The translations under genes were made by a program, and so were the position numbers. Positions 7,787 to 14,404 of a stretch of 14,404 nt of DNA are shown in pieces. The notes below the pieces were generated by a model. The model had not been told where the DNA came from. It saw nothing but the letters and a program-made list of their open reading frames with translations, and ran no database searches. This DNA comes from JAJTFW01 sp046049215 (lineage in GTDB: Bacteria; Bacteroidota; Bacteroidia; AKYH767-A; OLB10): positions 1 to 14,404 of the forward strand of contig JBJOER010000138.1 in assembly GCA_046049215.1 (NCBI GenBank), written 5' to 3'. Position 1 is the stretch's first letter, and each line of letters starts with the position of its first letter.

Positions 7787-8740
7787 TTAGTTGGACAATA
7801 CCGATTCGACCCACGCTTTACCCCAGTTGTCCATTTCTTCCGACGACCAGAGTTCGGGATAGAAGATCCGTTTCTGGAAACGGGGAGGCAGGTATTTCTG
7901 CCAGTTGGTTCCACCCGTTGCAGCGATGTCGGCCGGGTCAGCCTGCAGGTATCGGACAGCCGATTTGTAATGCACCAAAGGCCAATTGATGTTTACGTTT
8001 ACATCGAGCTGCTTCAGCGCTATTTTCAGGTCTTCACGTTGTTGGTCCTCGGATGACAGACCTTTGTAAAGTGCCCAGATATTTTTATCCGTAAGGCGTT
8101 GAGCCGTCTCTATCAACTGCTTGGAATACTTCTCTTCAAACTGTTTGAGGGTGAGCGTCTTCTTACCGGTGGAAAGTTCGGTGGCTCCGGCTTTCCAATA
8201 GATGTGTTCGAAGAGCTCTTCGATGGAGGCATTCTTATTTTCAAAACGCGGTCTTGCATCTTTGTCGACAAGACGGATGAAGTCGGTGGAATAGATTTCG
8301 ATGATACGGTACTGTGCGCTTTGGAATCCGCTGGCCGGCAACAGGCTCATGCGGAATTTCTGGAATTGTTCGCGTTCCATGCCTTCCACCATGATGTCGA
8401 ACGAGCTGGTCAGCACAGCAAAATACCGGTTCACCCGTTGCAGACGCTCCGCCATGAACTTCGCATCGGATCCGTGGTTCACAATCTGCTCCAACTCATG
8501 CAAAGCGAGTTTGAAATAGAGTTCCGTCACCTGGTGGTACATGATGAACACCGTCTCGTCGGGAAAACGGGTACGGGGTTGCTGAAGGCTGAGAAGCGTG
8601 TCGAGACGGATATAGTCCCAGTAAGTACACACATCAGCGTGGAGGAGTCCATCGAGGTAGGAAAGTAAATCCTGCCCCATGGCGGTGTATTTTTCCTCCA
8701 GCAGCTTGATGCGGTCGATGATGGGTTGTGGCAAACTCAT
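7787..8740 (-). CDS. kynA: Tryptophan 2,3-dioxygenase
   Basis: A 317-residue cytosolic heme enzyme that opens the indole ring of L-tryptophan with O2 to give N-formylkynurenine, the first step of the kynurenine pathway. Family signatures in order: TYWDYIRLDTLLSLQ (39-53); PDETVFIMYHQ (60-70) with distal-pocket H69; ELYFKLALHELEQI (73-86); FRMSLLPASGFQSAQYR (129-145), which includes the substrate-carboxylate-binding Arg and the SGFQS motif; H257 (PLVHYKS), the expected proximal heme ligand; and ATGGT (274-278), equivalent to the conserved GTGGS/T loop that contacts the substrate amine. The length suits bacterial members. The loop after TGG (NWQKYLPP) differs from the common 'SG..YL' form, so this is a divergent, probably Bacteroidota-type branch. 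No kynurenine formamidase, kynureninase or 3-hydroxyanthranilate dioxygenase gene is in the window. The ATG at 8740 directly follows a candidate promoter, which favours a leaderless or very short-leader mRNA. Confidence 0.95.
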   Translation of the reverse strand: MSLPQPIIDRIKLLEEKYTAMGQDLLSYLDGLLHADVCTYWDYIRLDTLLSLQQPRTRFPDETVFIMYHQVTELYFKLALHELEQIVNHGSDAKFMAERLQRVNRYFAVLTSSFDIMVEGMEREQFQKFRMSLLPASGFQSAQYRIIEIYSTDFIRLVDKDARPRFENKNASIEELFEHIYWKAGATELSTGKKTLTLKQFEEKYSKQLIETAQRLTDKNIWALYKGLSSEDQQREDLKIALKQLDVNVNINWPLVHYKSAVRYLQADPADIAATGGTNWQKYLPPRFQKRIFYPELWSSEEMDNWGKAWVESVLSN

Positions 8741-8744
8741 GCAG

Positions 8745-8752
8745 CGAAATTA
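8745..8752 (-). promoter_or_regulatory. Candidate -7 box (TAATTTCG) for tryptophan 2,3-dioxygenase
   Basis: On the minus strand TAATTTCG ends four bases before the ATG at 8740. It differs from TAnnTTTG at one position, the same change seen in the candidate for the amidohydrolase operon. No clear -33 TTG was found. Transcription would start at or within a few bases of the start codon. Confidence 0.4.
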
Positions 8753-8858
8753 GTCATTCCTGAAGACTGTAATTCCTGATTTTCCATTGGTCAATCCAAT
8801 CGGAAGCCGTTCCGATCCAAGTTGAACTTCCCTCGATAGTATGCATGCTACCACCCCC

Positions 8859-9008
8859 AGCTCTGTATGAGCGTCAGGCGTGTTGAATGGTCACCACGAT
8901 CCAAAATCGGAGCTCCGTAGGAGCGGTAGCCGTCTGGTTAAAATAGCCCGAGAATTCCCCAGCTCCGTAGGAGCGCTAGCCGTCTGGTAAAATCAGCGCG
9001 ATAAATCC
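8859..9008. repeat. First copy of a 150-bp direct duplication within the array
   Basis: This segment (three palindromes and their following spacers) recurs at 9112-9261, offset by exactly 253 bp. By eye there are four mismatches: two in the first palindrome, one at the start of the first spacer, and one at the last base of the second spacer. Confidence 0.88.
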
Positions 9009-9111
9009 CAGCTCCGCAGAAGCAATAGATGTGTAGAATGGTCGTCGCGAATCCACCCCCAGCTCCGTAGGAGCGACAGCCGTCCGTTAAAATCAGTGCG
9101 ATAAAACCCCC

Positions 9112-9261
9112 AGCTCCGTAGGAGCGGCAGGCGTGTTGAATGGTCACCACGATCCAAAATCGGAGCTCCGTAGGAGCGGTAGCCGTCTGGTTAAAATAGC
9201 CCGAGAATTCCCGAGCTCCGTAGGAGCGCTAGCCGTCTGGTAAAATCAGCGCGATAAAACC
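9112..9261. repeat. Second copy of the 150-bp direct duplication
   Basis: Partner of the segment at 8859-9008. Its palindromes are all intact, whereas the first palindrome of the other copy is degenerate. The offset equals five monomers, which points to a recent segmental expansion of the array by recombination or slippage. Confidence 0.88.
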
Positions 9262-9315
9262 CCCAGCTCCGTAGGAGCGGCAGATGTATTGAATGGTCAC
9301 CCGGGGGATAAAACA

Positions 9316-9348
9316 AAAAACGCAGGAGCGATACGGTCCTGCGTTTTT
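9316..9348 (-). terminator. Rho-independent terminator of the zinc metallopeptidase gene
   Basis: A perfect 12-bp inverted repeat (AAAAACGCAGGA at 9316-9327, TCCTGCGTTTTT at 9337-9348) flanks a 9-base loop. Read on the minus strand, the stem is followed by a T-rich tract (9311-9315 plus the stem base). It lies 21 bp beyond the stop codon of the gene ending at 9370. The symmetric A/T tracts mean it could also act on the plus strand, but no plus-strand gene ends there. Confidence 0.88.
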
Positions 9349-9369
9349 CTGTGTAGAGAGCTCAGCAAA

Positions 9370-10047
9370 TCAATCCCTGCGGCCCATGTAGATCATCACG
9401 TAATGCATCAAAACCGCTAATGCAGAGAGAGCCGCCACCACGTAGGTCATAGCCGCCCACCACAATGCGTCTTTCGACTGCACATGCTCCTGGGAGTTGG
9501 TCACACGAGCGCTTTCCAGCCATACCAATGCACGCTTACTGGCATCGAATTCTACCGGCAAGGTGATGAAGCTGAACGCCGTGGTCAGCGCCAGACCGAC
9601 AATCCCGATCAGCAACAGACTGGGAAAGGTATTGATGGTGAAAATCCCGATCAGCAGGATCCAGTGGATCCAGTTGGAGGCGAAACTCACAACCGGCACA
9701 AGGGCTGAACGAAGCTGCAGGAAATGATAAGCCCTGGCATGCTGAACGGCGTGCCCGCATTCGTGTGCGGAAACAGCGGCCGCTGCCGCATTGCGCCCGT
9801 AGAATACGTCGTGGCTCAGGTTGACCGTTTTGTCGAGTGGATTGTAGTGATCGGACAAACGGCCTTCAGTAGAAATGACACGAACATCGTGGATGTTGTG
9901 GTCGCGAAGCATTTTGAGTGCGATCTCCTCACCACTCATACCCGAACTGATCGGGGTTTGCGAGTAGTGGGCGAATTTGCGTTTCAACTGGGCACTCACG
10001 AGCCAGCCGATTAACATGAAAGCGATGGAGATAACCAGGATTCCCAT
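9370..10047 (-). CDS. yugP: YugP-type membrane zinc metallopeptidase
   Basis: A 225-residue integral membrane protein of the Zn_peptidase_2 family (PF04298, YugP-like). The zincin motif is AHECGHAVQH, with H95, E96 and H99 as two zinc ligands and the catalytic glutamate. E166 in LPVEFDASKRA fits the third-ligand position typical of the family. Membrane segments are visible at about 3-20, 113-133, 143-162 and 198-221. The part between the first and second segments (about 21-112), including the HEXXH, should lie at the membrane surface on the cytoplasmic or membrane-interface side; the topology is inferred. The usual family length is 220-230 residues, so the gene looks complete. The physiological substrate of this family is poorly known; membrane-protein quality control is a common suggestion. 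The gene follows the ABC permease gene by 115 bp but has its own promoter candidate and a strong terminator, so it is probably a single-gene unit. Confidence 0.92.
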   Translation of the reverse strand: MGILVISIAFMLIGWLVSAQLKRKFAHYSQTPISSGMSGEEIALKMLRDHNIHDVRVISTEGRLSDHYNPLDKTVNLSHDVFYGRNAAAAAVSAHECGHAVQHARAYHFLQLRSALVPVVSFASNWIHWILLIGIFTINTFPSLLLIGIVGLALTTAFSFITLPVEFDASKRALVWLESARVTNSQEHVQSKDALWWAAMTYVVAALSALAVLMHYVMIYMGRRD

Positions 10048-10110
10048 TGTGTATTGAATTGATGTTTACTGTGTGATTACTAACGGTTGATTTCGGTATT
10101 TGTTTTACGG

Positions 10111-10129
10111 CTCACTTATACCAAATGAG
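10111..10129 (-). other. Small hairpin in the putative leader of the metallopeptidase mRNA
   Basis: On the minus strand CTCATTT, loop GGTAT, AAGTGAG can form seven base pairs including one G-U pair. It lies between the promoter candidate at 10140-10147 and the ATG at 10047, within an implied leader of roughly 85-90 bases. It has no following T tract, so it is not a typical terminator for the permease gene. A function is not established. Confidence 0.35.
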
Positions 10130-10139
10130 ATGCCGGATG

Positions 10140-10147
10140 CAAAGGTA
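10140..10147 (-). promoter_or_regulatory. Candidate -7 box (TACCTTTG) for the metallopeptidase gene
   Basis: On the minus strand TACCTTTG is an exact match to TAnnTTTG. It sits 15 bp past the permease stop codon and 92 bp before the metallopeptidase ATG. A TTG at the -33 position is not evident. This placement supports separate transcription of the peptidase gene from the ABC exporter genes. Confidence 0.5.
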
Positions 10148-10162
10148 CTGCCATTCCGTCAT

Positions 10163-11287
10163 TTATTCCCACCGGAAGAATCGGACGGCAAGCGCATACA
10201 CCACAATTCCCGACAACACGACAATGCCGACCGGCATCCACAGCTTGTCCCACCCCGCCCCTTCGTAGGCGACCAGGCGCATCGCTTCGTTCAAATAGGT
10301 GAGTGGCAGGATCTTGCAAACCGGCTGGAGCCATTCCGGAAAGTTCTGAATGCTGAAGAAGGTTCCGGAAAGGAGAAACTGGGGCAATGTAATGACATTG
10401 GCCAGGGGAGGAATCGTGCTCTCGCTCTTGGCAAGTCCGGAAACCAGGAAGCCGAATCCCATGAATACGATGAGTCCGAGGGCAGATAAGCCGAGCATGG
10501 ACAGAAAGGTGATCCATCCGTGCACGAGGGTGAATCCGAAAGCGAAGTGGCCGACCGTGATCAGGAAGGCGGCACCCAACAGGGAAAATACCATGCGGCT
10601 GATGGCTTCGCCCAACACGATGAAAGGTTTACGAATGGGTGTTGCGAAGAACCGTTTGACGACAAGTGTTTGGCGGAGGTTGAAAAACACGAAAGCCGTT
10701 CCGAAAACGCCGGAACTCAGCAGGGAGAATCCCAATTGTCCGGGCAGGATGAAGTCGATGGTTTTGTACTCGCGCGATTGCACCACCTTTTGTTCCAGTC
10801 GGGCCATGTCGCGTCGTGGTCCCATGGCCTCGAGGTTGGCTTTGTCCACGAGGTGCTCCAGCATCGAACGGACGATCACTGCGCTTTCGCCCCCCGTCAC
10901 CGCTGTGGTCAGCTCCAGGCTGTAGGTGCTTTGCTCCATCGGACCGCCATTGCGTTTGATTCGAACGATTCCGTCGATTTCTCCTTTCTTGAGTGCCGTG
11001 TGGAGGCTTTCGACCGATTCGTCGGGCATCAGGGTGAGTCCGCGGCTGGCGCTTAGTTTTTCGAAGAGGGGATTGTCAGTCTCTCCGGTCGGATCCAAAC
11101 CCACCCGCAGGCGGATGTCGCCGCCCTGGATGAATCCGAACACCAAAATAAAAATGAGCGGAAAAAGCAATGTGAAAACTACCGCCGATGGACTACGCAA
11201 AATGGAACGCAGACTGGCACGGGTGATGGCGAACATCGCGCGAAACTGCGAGTAGGAATTTTCCTGTTGATCGGTCTTCATCTCCAT
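10163..11287 (-). CDS. ABC-2 type exporter permease
   Basis: A 374-residue inner-membrane permease of the ABC-2 class (COG0842 / ABC2_membrane_3 type), pairing with the ATPase encoded immediately upstream. The layout is classic: a cytosolic N-terminus, membrane segment at about 36-55, a large extracytoplasmic loop (56-177), then five segments at about 183-204, 231-252, 258-283, 292-314 and 351-371. The conserved LSGTFFSIQNFPEWLQPVCK (306-325) followed by LPLTYLNEAMR (327-337) is diagnostic of this permease class. The substrate cannot be read from the sequence; relatives export drugs, lipids or polysaccharides, or act in ABC systems of unknown substrate. The start at 11287 lies 3 bp after the ATPase stop; an alternative ATG two codons in (11281) is possible. 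The tight spacing shows translation as one operon. Confidence 0.92.
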   Translation of the reverse strand: MEMKTDQQENSYSQFRAMFAITRASLRSILRSPSAVVFTLLFPLIFILVFGFIQGGDIRLRVGLDPTGETDNPLFEKLSASRGLTLMPDESVESLHTALKKGEIDGIVRIKRNGGPMEQSTYSLELTTAVTGGESAVIVRSMLEHLVDKANLEAMGPRRDMARLEQKVVQSREYKTIDFILPGQLGFSLLSSGVFGTAFVFFNLRQTLVVKRFFATPIRKPFIVLGEAISRMVFSLLGAAFLITVGHFAFGFTLVHGWITFLSMLGLSALGLIVFMGFGFLVSGLAKSESTIPPLANVITLPQFLLSGTFFSIQNFPEWLQPVCKILPLTYLNEAMRLVAYEGAGWDKLWMPVGIVVLSGIVVYALAVRFFRWE

Positions 11288-11290
11288 GGC

Positions 11291-12055
11291 TTATTCCTCT
11301 TTCCATTCCAGGCCGGTAAGATGAAGAAACACATCTTCCAGGTTGGCTTTTTTCACTTCTTTCTTCCGCTCGAAACCCGCTGCTACCAGGTTGTCGATGA
11401 GTGCATCAGGGGTGTCGAGCGCGATGATGCGTCCCGATTCCATCACGGCCACACGGTCGCAGAGCTGCTCGGCTTCGTCCATGTAGTGTGTTGTCAACAC
11501 AACGGTCGCCCCTTGGTCACGTACCTGGCGGATAAGGTCCCACAGGTTACGACGGGCCTGGGGGTCGAGGCCGGTGGTGGGTTCGTCGAGAAAAATGATG
11601 GAGGGTTTATGAATGAGCGTGGTGGCGATGCTGAAGCGCTGCTTTTGCCCACCGCTGAGTTCTTTGAATTTGGCTTTGTGCTTATCCTCAAGTCCTACGC
11701 TGCGCAAAAGTGCCAGGGGGTCGGTGTCAATGTTGTAAAGTCCGGCGAAGAGTTGGATAAGCTCCACCAGGGTAAGACTTGGGTAGTAACCGGCCGCCTG
11801 CAACTGCACACCGATGATGCGCTTGATGGCATTGGCGTCGCGTTCGGGATTCAGTCCGGCTACGCGCACGATTCCGGAGCTTTTTTCGCGCAAGGTTTCG
11901 ATGATCTCCAGTGTGGTGGTCTTGCCGGCGCCGTTGGGACCCAGCAGTCCGAAGATCTCCCGATCATGCACTTCGAAGGAGACCCCTTTCACCGCCTCGA
12001 AATCGCCATAGCTCTTTCGGAGGTTCTCCACCACGATTACGGGTTCTTTGTGCAT
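11291..12055 (-). CDS. ABC exporter ATP-binding protein
   Basis: A 254-residue ATPase of the CcmA/DrrA-type family (COG1131) that energises the permease encoded 3 bp downstream. All functional motifs are present: Walker A GPNGAGKT (39-46), Q-loop within GVQLQAAGYYP (82-92), signature LSGGQ (133-137), Walker B IIFLDEP (153-159), D-loop GLDP (162-165) and switch histidine H190 (TTHYMDEAEQL). A short C-terminal extension (about 225-254) is normal for exporters of this kind. The gene follows the TonB-dependent receptor by 23 bp. A perfect TATATTTG lies in that gap, only five bases from the ATG, so the gene may be made from a leaderless mRNA as well as by readthrough from the receptor gene. No substrate assignment is possible. 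Confidence 0.95.
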   Translation of the reverse strand: MHKEPVIVVENLRKSYGDFEAVKGVSFEVHDREIFGLLGPNGAGKTTTLEIIETLREKSSGIVRVAGLNPERDANAIKRIIGVQLQAAGYYPSLTLVELIQLFAGLYNIDTDPLALLRSVGLEDKHKAKFKELSGGQKQRFSIATTLIHKPSIIFLDEPTTGLDPQARRNLWDLIRQVRDQGATVVLTTHYMDEAEQLCDRVAVMESGRIIALDTPDALIDNLVAAGFERKKEVKKANLEDVFLHLTGLEWKEE

Positions 12056-12060
12056 GGCTG

Positions 12061-12068
12061 CAAATATA
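12061..12068 (-). promoter_or_regulatory. -7 box (TATATTTG) for the ABC exporter genes
   Basis: On the minus strand TATATTTG is an exact TAnnTTTG match separated from the ATG at 12055 by five bases (CAGCC). It lies in the 23-bp gap after the receptor gene. No clear -33 TTG is present upstream, where the sequence is the receptor's last codons. The spacing implies transcription starting at or next to the start codon. Confidence 0.55.
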
Positions 12069-12078
12069 GTAGGCTTGT

Positions 12079-14343
12079 TCAGCTTCGCAGTTGTATAGAG
12101 AACAGGAATAGCCGGGGAGCCTGGATGTCGGCGGGTCGCGTCATGAACTCTTCATTGAACAGGTTCCGGATGTTGAACAGGAGTTTGAGGTGGCTGTTCA
12201 CTTCATAGCCGATCCGGCAATCGACGATCCAGTTTCCAGCGGGTTGTCGGTCACGGTAGCTTTTCACCCCTGCGATGGCCTCGTTGAAGGCACGGTCGAT
12301 GTTCTCGATGTTGCTGTAGTAGCGGATGCTCGTTCCGAGGATGAACCTGCGGTAGGACGATTCCGTATCGAATTTGAACATGTGCCGGAAACGGTATTTC
12401 AGGATATTTTCCTGTGAAGTATTGCGCAAGGTGTCTCGGGCGGCCACGAAATCGGTCTGGATGGGATCGATGGTAGTGTAGCCTGCGAGTACAGATTGCT
12501 TCACCTGTCCGATGGAACCTTCCCCTGCAAAAGTAGCTTCGATACCGCTGATACGGGTGTTGCCGATGTTCACCGATTTGAATCCCACGCCGAACAAAGG
12601 GTCGGTGAAGGGATTTCCCCATTGGCCGAAGCTGAACTCCATCATGTCCTTGTATTCCATGCGGAAAGCACTCACGTCGACGAGTCCCCGCCAATTGCTG
12701 ATTTTCACCAGCTGTCTGACGCCGATCTCCGCCGACCAGCCGCGCTCCGGAATCAGCGAATCGTTGGGGTAGATGACGATGTTGCCGACGCGGGTGCGGA
12801 TGAACTGCTCGGCGATGCTGGGGAAGCGGAAGCCTTGTCCGTAGGAAGTGCGGACGAAACCTCCTTTCCAGGCCTCGTAGTTCACACCGCTGCGGAACAG
12901 GTATTGCTCCTTGAAGCGTCGTCCGGAAATTTCTCCTGTTTCCATTCGGAATCCAAGGCTGGTTTGAAGTTTGCCGAAATCACCGTCGCCCTGGGCATAT
13001 ACCGCTAAATTGCTTCCGCTTTGCACGTCGAACAGTTCGCCTTGAACCCGAGTCATGCTTCCGGTTGTTCCGATTGACAAGTTCACTTTTTGACGGATCC
13101 GGGTCTGGGCGATGTAATCGGCGTAATAGATCCGGGAGTCGGAACCCTGTTCCGTGTTGTTGGTGTTTCCGGAGTAGAAGTAACGGGTGCGGAGTTTGTG
13201 GATCCACTTGCCTCGGCTGTAGATCGCATACGGGTCGATGGTCAACCGGTCCGATTTGTATTCACTCAGGGAGGAACCTTCGCCCAATCCGCCGGAAGGG
13301 GTCAAAGCGCCCGTGGTATCGTCCTGCCAGATGAGGAAGGAGCCGCCGCGTGCCTGCTGGGCATTTACGGCTATCCCGGTCGTGAGTCCCTTCACCTTTT
13401 CGGATGTATGTCTAAGGTGGAAGTTGAGCCGGTAACGTTCCTCTTTTTCGCCCTGGCGATACCCGTCGTCGTTGTAGGCTTGTCCTCCGGCCACCAATGA
13501 CAGGTTGCCGAATTTCTGCCGGTGCAGGAAAGTCATGCCACTGTTCATGCGGTTGTCGCTCCACCATTTCTTCGCCTCGTCGCGGGGACTGTCATAGACA
13601 CCGGTAAAGAAGTTGACTTGGGTTTCCGGCTTGTCAGAGGGCATCACGGTCCGCATATTGATGACCCCATTCAGCGCCGAGGAGCCGAACAAGGCCGAAG
13701 AGGCTCCTTTCAGTACCTCCACCTGTTCCATCTGCTCGATGGGAATGAAGCTCCACTTCACGTCGTTCGCATCTCCTGCCAGCATGGGCAGGTCGTCTAC
13801 CATCACCAAAACGCGTGAGCCGGCACCGTAACTGAAGCCGCTGCCTCCGCGGATGTTCGCCTGGCCGTCGATGACCGTCACTCCGGAAACTTGCTCGATG
13901 GCGGTTTCAATATTGTTGTCTACTCGGTTCTCCACCAGCTGATGAGGCAGCAGGTCCATGGATGAAACCGTTTTTTCAAGCTGCTGCGTGGTTCTGCTCG
14001 CCGTGATGACGATCGGATTCCAATTCAGGTTTTCAGCTTCGAGCTGGATGTCGATCCGAGTCTCATCTCCGGCCTTGAGGTAAACGTTTATCTCACGGGT
14101 GGCGTAGCCGATGTATTTGAATAAAAGCGTATATTGGCCCGGTAGCAGCTTCAGGTTGTATGTGCCCTCGATATCGGTTTGTGTTCCTGTAGTTGTTCCT
14201 TTCACCTGAACCACCGCAAATGGAAGTGCCTCCTTGGTCCTCTGATCCAGAAGTCGTCCATAAACCTTGGCATACTGGGCATTCAATTCGCCGGAGAATG
14301 CGAAAACGAGAAGAAGGAACAGGAAGGGTCGTGGAGCTGTCAT
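12079..14343 (-). CDS. TonB-dependent outer-membrane receptor with N-terminal carboxypeptidase-D-like domain
   Basis: A 754-residue outer-membrane receptor for energy-dependent uptake of a large or scarce ligand. Signal peptide 1-23 (RPFLFLLLVFAFSG, ending LNAQ). Residues 26-103 form the carboxypeptidase-regulatory-like domain common in Bacteroidota receptors (VYGRLLDQRTKEALPFAVVQ, then DIEGTYNLKLLPGQYTLLF and YIGY). Residues about 115-232 are the plug (ITASRTTQQLEKT, QVSGVTVIDG, NIRGGSGFSYGAGSRVLVM, VEVLKGASSALFGSSALNGV). About 240-754 is the beta barrel, ending with an aromatic-alternating strand LFLFSIQLRS. The plug is of the Cir/BtuB-like sort, so a siderophore, heme or cobalamin-like ligand is possible, but none can be assigned. 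It lacks a SusD partner, which argues against a glycan-uptake SusC. The gene lies just upstream of the ABC exporter genes on the same strand, and its own upstream promoter was not recognised. Confidence 0.94.
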   Translation of the reverse strand: MTAPRPFLFLLLVFAFSGELNAQYAKVYGRLLDQRTKEALPFAVVQVKGTTTGTQTDIEGTYNLKLLPGQYTLLFKYIGYATREINVYLKAGDETRIDIQLEAENLNWNPIVITASRTTQQLEKTVSSMDLLPHQLVENRVDNNIETAIEQVSGVTVIDGQANIRGGSGFSYGAGSRVLVMVDDLPMLAGDANDVKWSFIPIEQMEQVEVLKGASSALFGSSALNGVINMRTVMPSDKPETQVNFFTGVYDSPRDEAKKWWSDNRMNSGMTFLHRQKFGNLSLVAGGQAYNDDGYRQGEKEERYRLNFHLRHTSEKVKGLTTGIAVNAQQARGGSFLIWQDDTTGALTPSGGLGEGSSLSEYKSDRLTIDPYAIYSRGKWIHKLRTRYFYSGNTNNTEQGSDSRIYYADYIAQTRIRQKVNLSIGTTGSMTRVQGELFDVQSGSNLAVYAQGDGDFGKLQTSLGFRMETGEISGRRFKEQYLFRSGVNYEAWKGGFVRTSYGQGFRFPSIAEQFIRTRVGNIVIYPNDSLIPERGWSAEIGVRQLVKISNWRGLVDVSAFRMEYKDMMEFSFGQWGNPFTDPLFGVGFKSVNIGNTRISGIEATFAGEGSIGQVKQSVLAGYTTIDPIQTDFVAARDTLRNTSQENILKYRFRHMFKFDTESSYRRFILGTSIRYYSNIENIDRAFNEAIAGVKSYRDRQPAGNWIVDCRIGYEVNSHLKLLFNIRNLFNEEFMTRPADIQAPRLFLFSIQLRS

Positions 14344-14389
14344 GGTTTTGAAACAGAGCCAAAAGGTCAGAAAAATCCATCGGATTCCC

Positions 14390-14397
14390 TATTTTTG
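14390..14397 (+). promoter_or_regulatory. Candidate -7 box (TATTTTTG) for a divergent gene beyond the right edge
   Basis: TATTTTTG is an exact match to TAnnTTTG on the plus strand, 47 bp from the receptor start codon and seven bases from the window end. The T-rich setting raises the chance of a random match, and no -33 TTG is seen. A plus-strand gene would have to begin just outside the window. Confidence 0.4.
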
Positions 14398-14404
14398 TAC
14401 CCTA

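Larger units (their letters stand above)
8859..9278. repeat. Tandem array of nine phased palindromes (AGCTCCGTAGGAGC)
   Basis: Nine copies of a 14-base element begin at 8859, 8911, 8961, 9010, 9061, 9112, 9164, 9214 and 9265. Seven are exactly AGCTCCGTAGGAGC; the copies at 8859 (AGCTCTGTATGAGC) and 9010 (AGCTCCGCAGAAGC) are degenerate. Each can fold as a GCTCC/GGAGC stem with a GTA loop. The spacing is 49-52 bp. The intervening sequences are related to one another, falling into a type with GTTGAATGGTC and a type with GCCGTCTGGT(T)AAAAT. The whole is therefore a tandem array of one roughly 51-bp monomer. It fills most of the gene-free region 8741-9369 between the metallopeptidase and dioxygenase genes. 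The function is unknown; it resembles intergenic REP-type repeats. Confidence 0.92.

Noticed and set aside
8938..9150. A 70-codon minus-strand reading frame with repeated SYGAG-like peptides
   Set aside because: It is simply the translation of the palindrome array. Peptide repetition follows from the DNA repeats, and there is no start-site or domain support.
8859..9278. CRISPR array
   Set aside because: The repeat is only 14 bases, the spacers are mutually homologous and some are near-identical, and no cas gene is present.
11267..12208. A 313-codon plus-strand frame
   Set aside because: It is antisense to the ABC ATPase gene, which has every expected motif. The antisense product has no recognisable domain and overlaps three real genes.

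Overview
The window looks like a chromosomal segment of a Bacteroidota bacterium with moderately high G+C. The grounds are: an outer-membrane TonB-dependent receptor with an N-terminal carboxypeptidase-D-like domain; secretion signals ending in 'AQ'; general lack of strong Shine-Dalgarno sequences; and several copies of the Bacteroidota -7 promoter box TAnnTTTG, some only a few bases from the start codon. I cannot place it below phylum. No tRNA, rRNA, transposase, phage gene or true CRISPR array is visible.

Layout. Positions 1-2581 (minus strand) hold the nearly complete gene of an ABC-transporter substrate-binding protein, cut by the left edge, and a 499-residue helical, TPR-like protein of unknown function. 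Positions 2646-7014 (plus strand) are a two-gene operon of secreted amidohydrolase-family proteins: a 1008-residue double-module protein and a 434-residue single-module protein. Only one of the three modules keeps the expected metal ligands. Positions 7053-8740 (minus strand) encode tryptophan 2,3-dioxygenase followed by a secreted TPR-like protein. Positions 8741-9369 carry no gene. They hold a tandem array of nine short palindromes with a 49-52 bp period, which itself contains a 253-bp-offset duplication, and then a strong hairpin terminator. Positions 9370-14343 (minus strand) read, in transcription order: TonB-dependent receptor, ABC exporter ATPase, ABC-2 permease, and a YugP-type membrane zinc metallopeptidase with its own promoter. 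A possible plus-strand promoter at the right edge points to a divergent gene outside the window.

How the genes work together. Most of the cargo is envelope-related: periplasmic hydrolases, a substrate-binding lipoprotein, an outer-membrane receptor, an inner-membrane exporter and a membrane protease. Tryptophan 2,3-dioxygenase is the one clear cytosolic metabolic enzyme, and no other kynurenine-pathway gene lies nearby. The features most worth a second look are the phased palindrome array upstream of the dioxygenase gene, the catalytically degenerate amidohydrolase modules, and a run of eight G near the 5' end of the large amidohydrolase gene.
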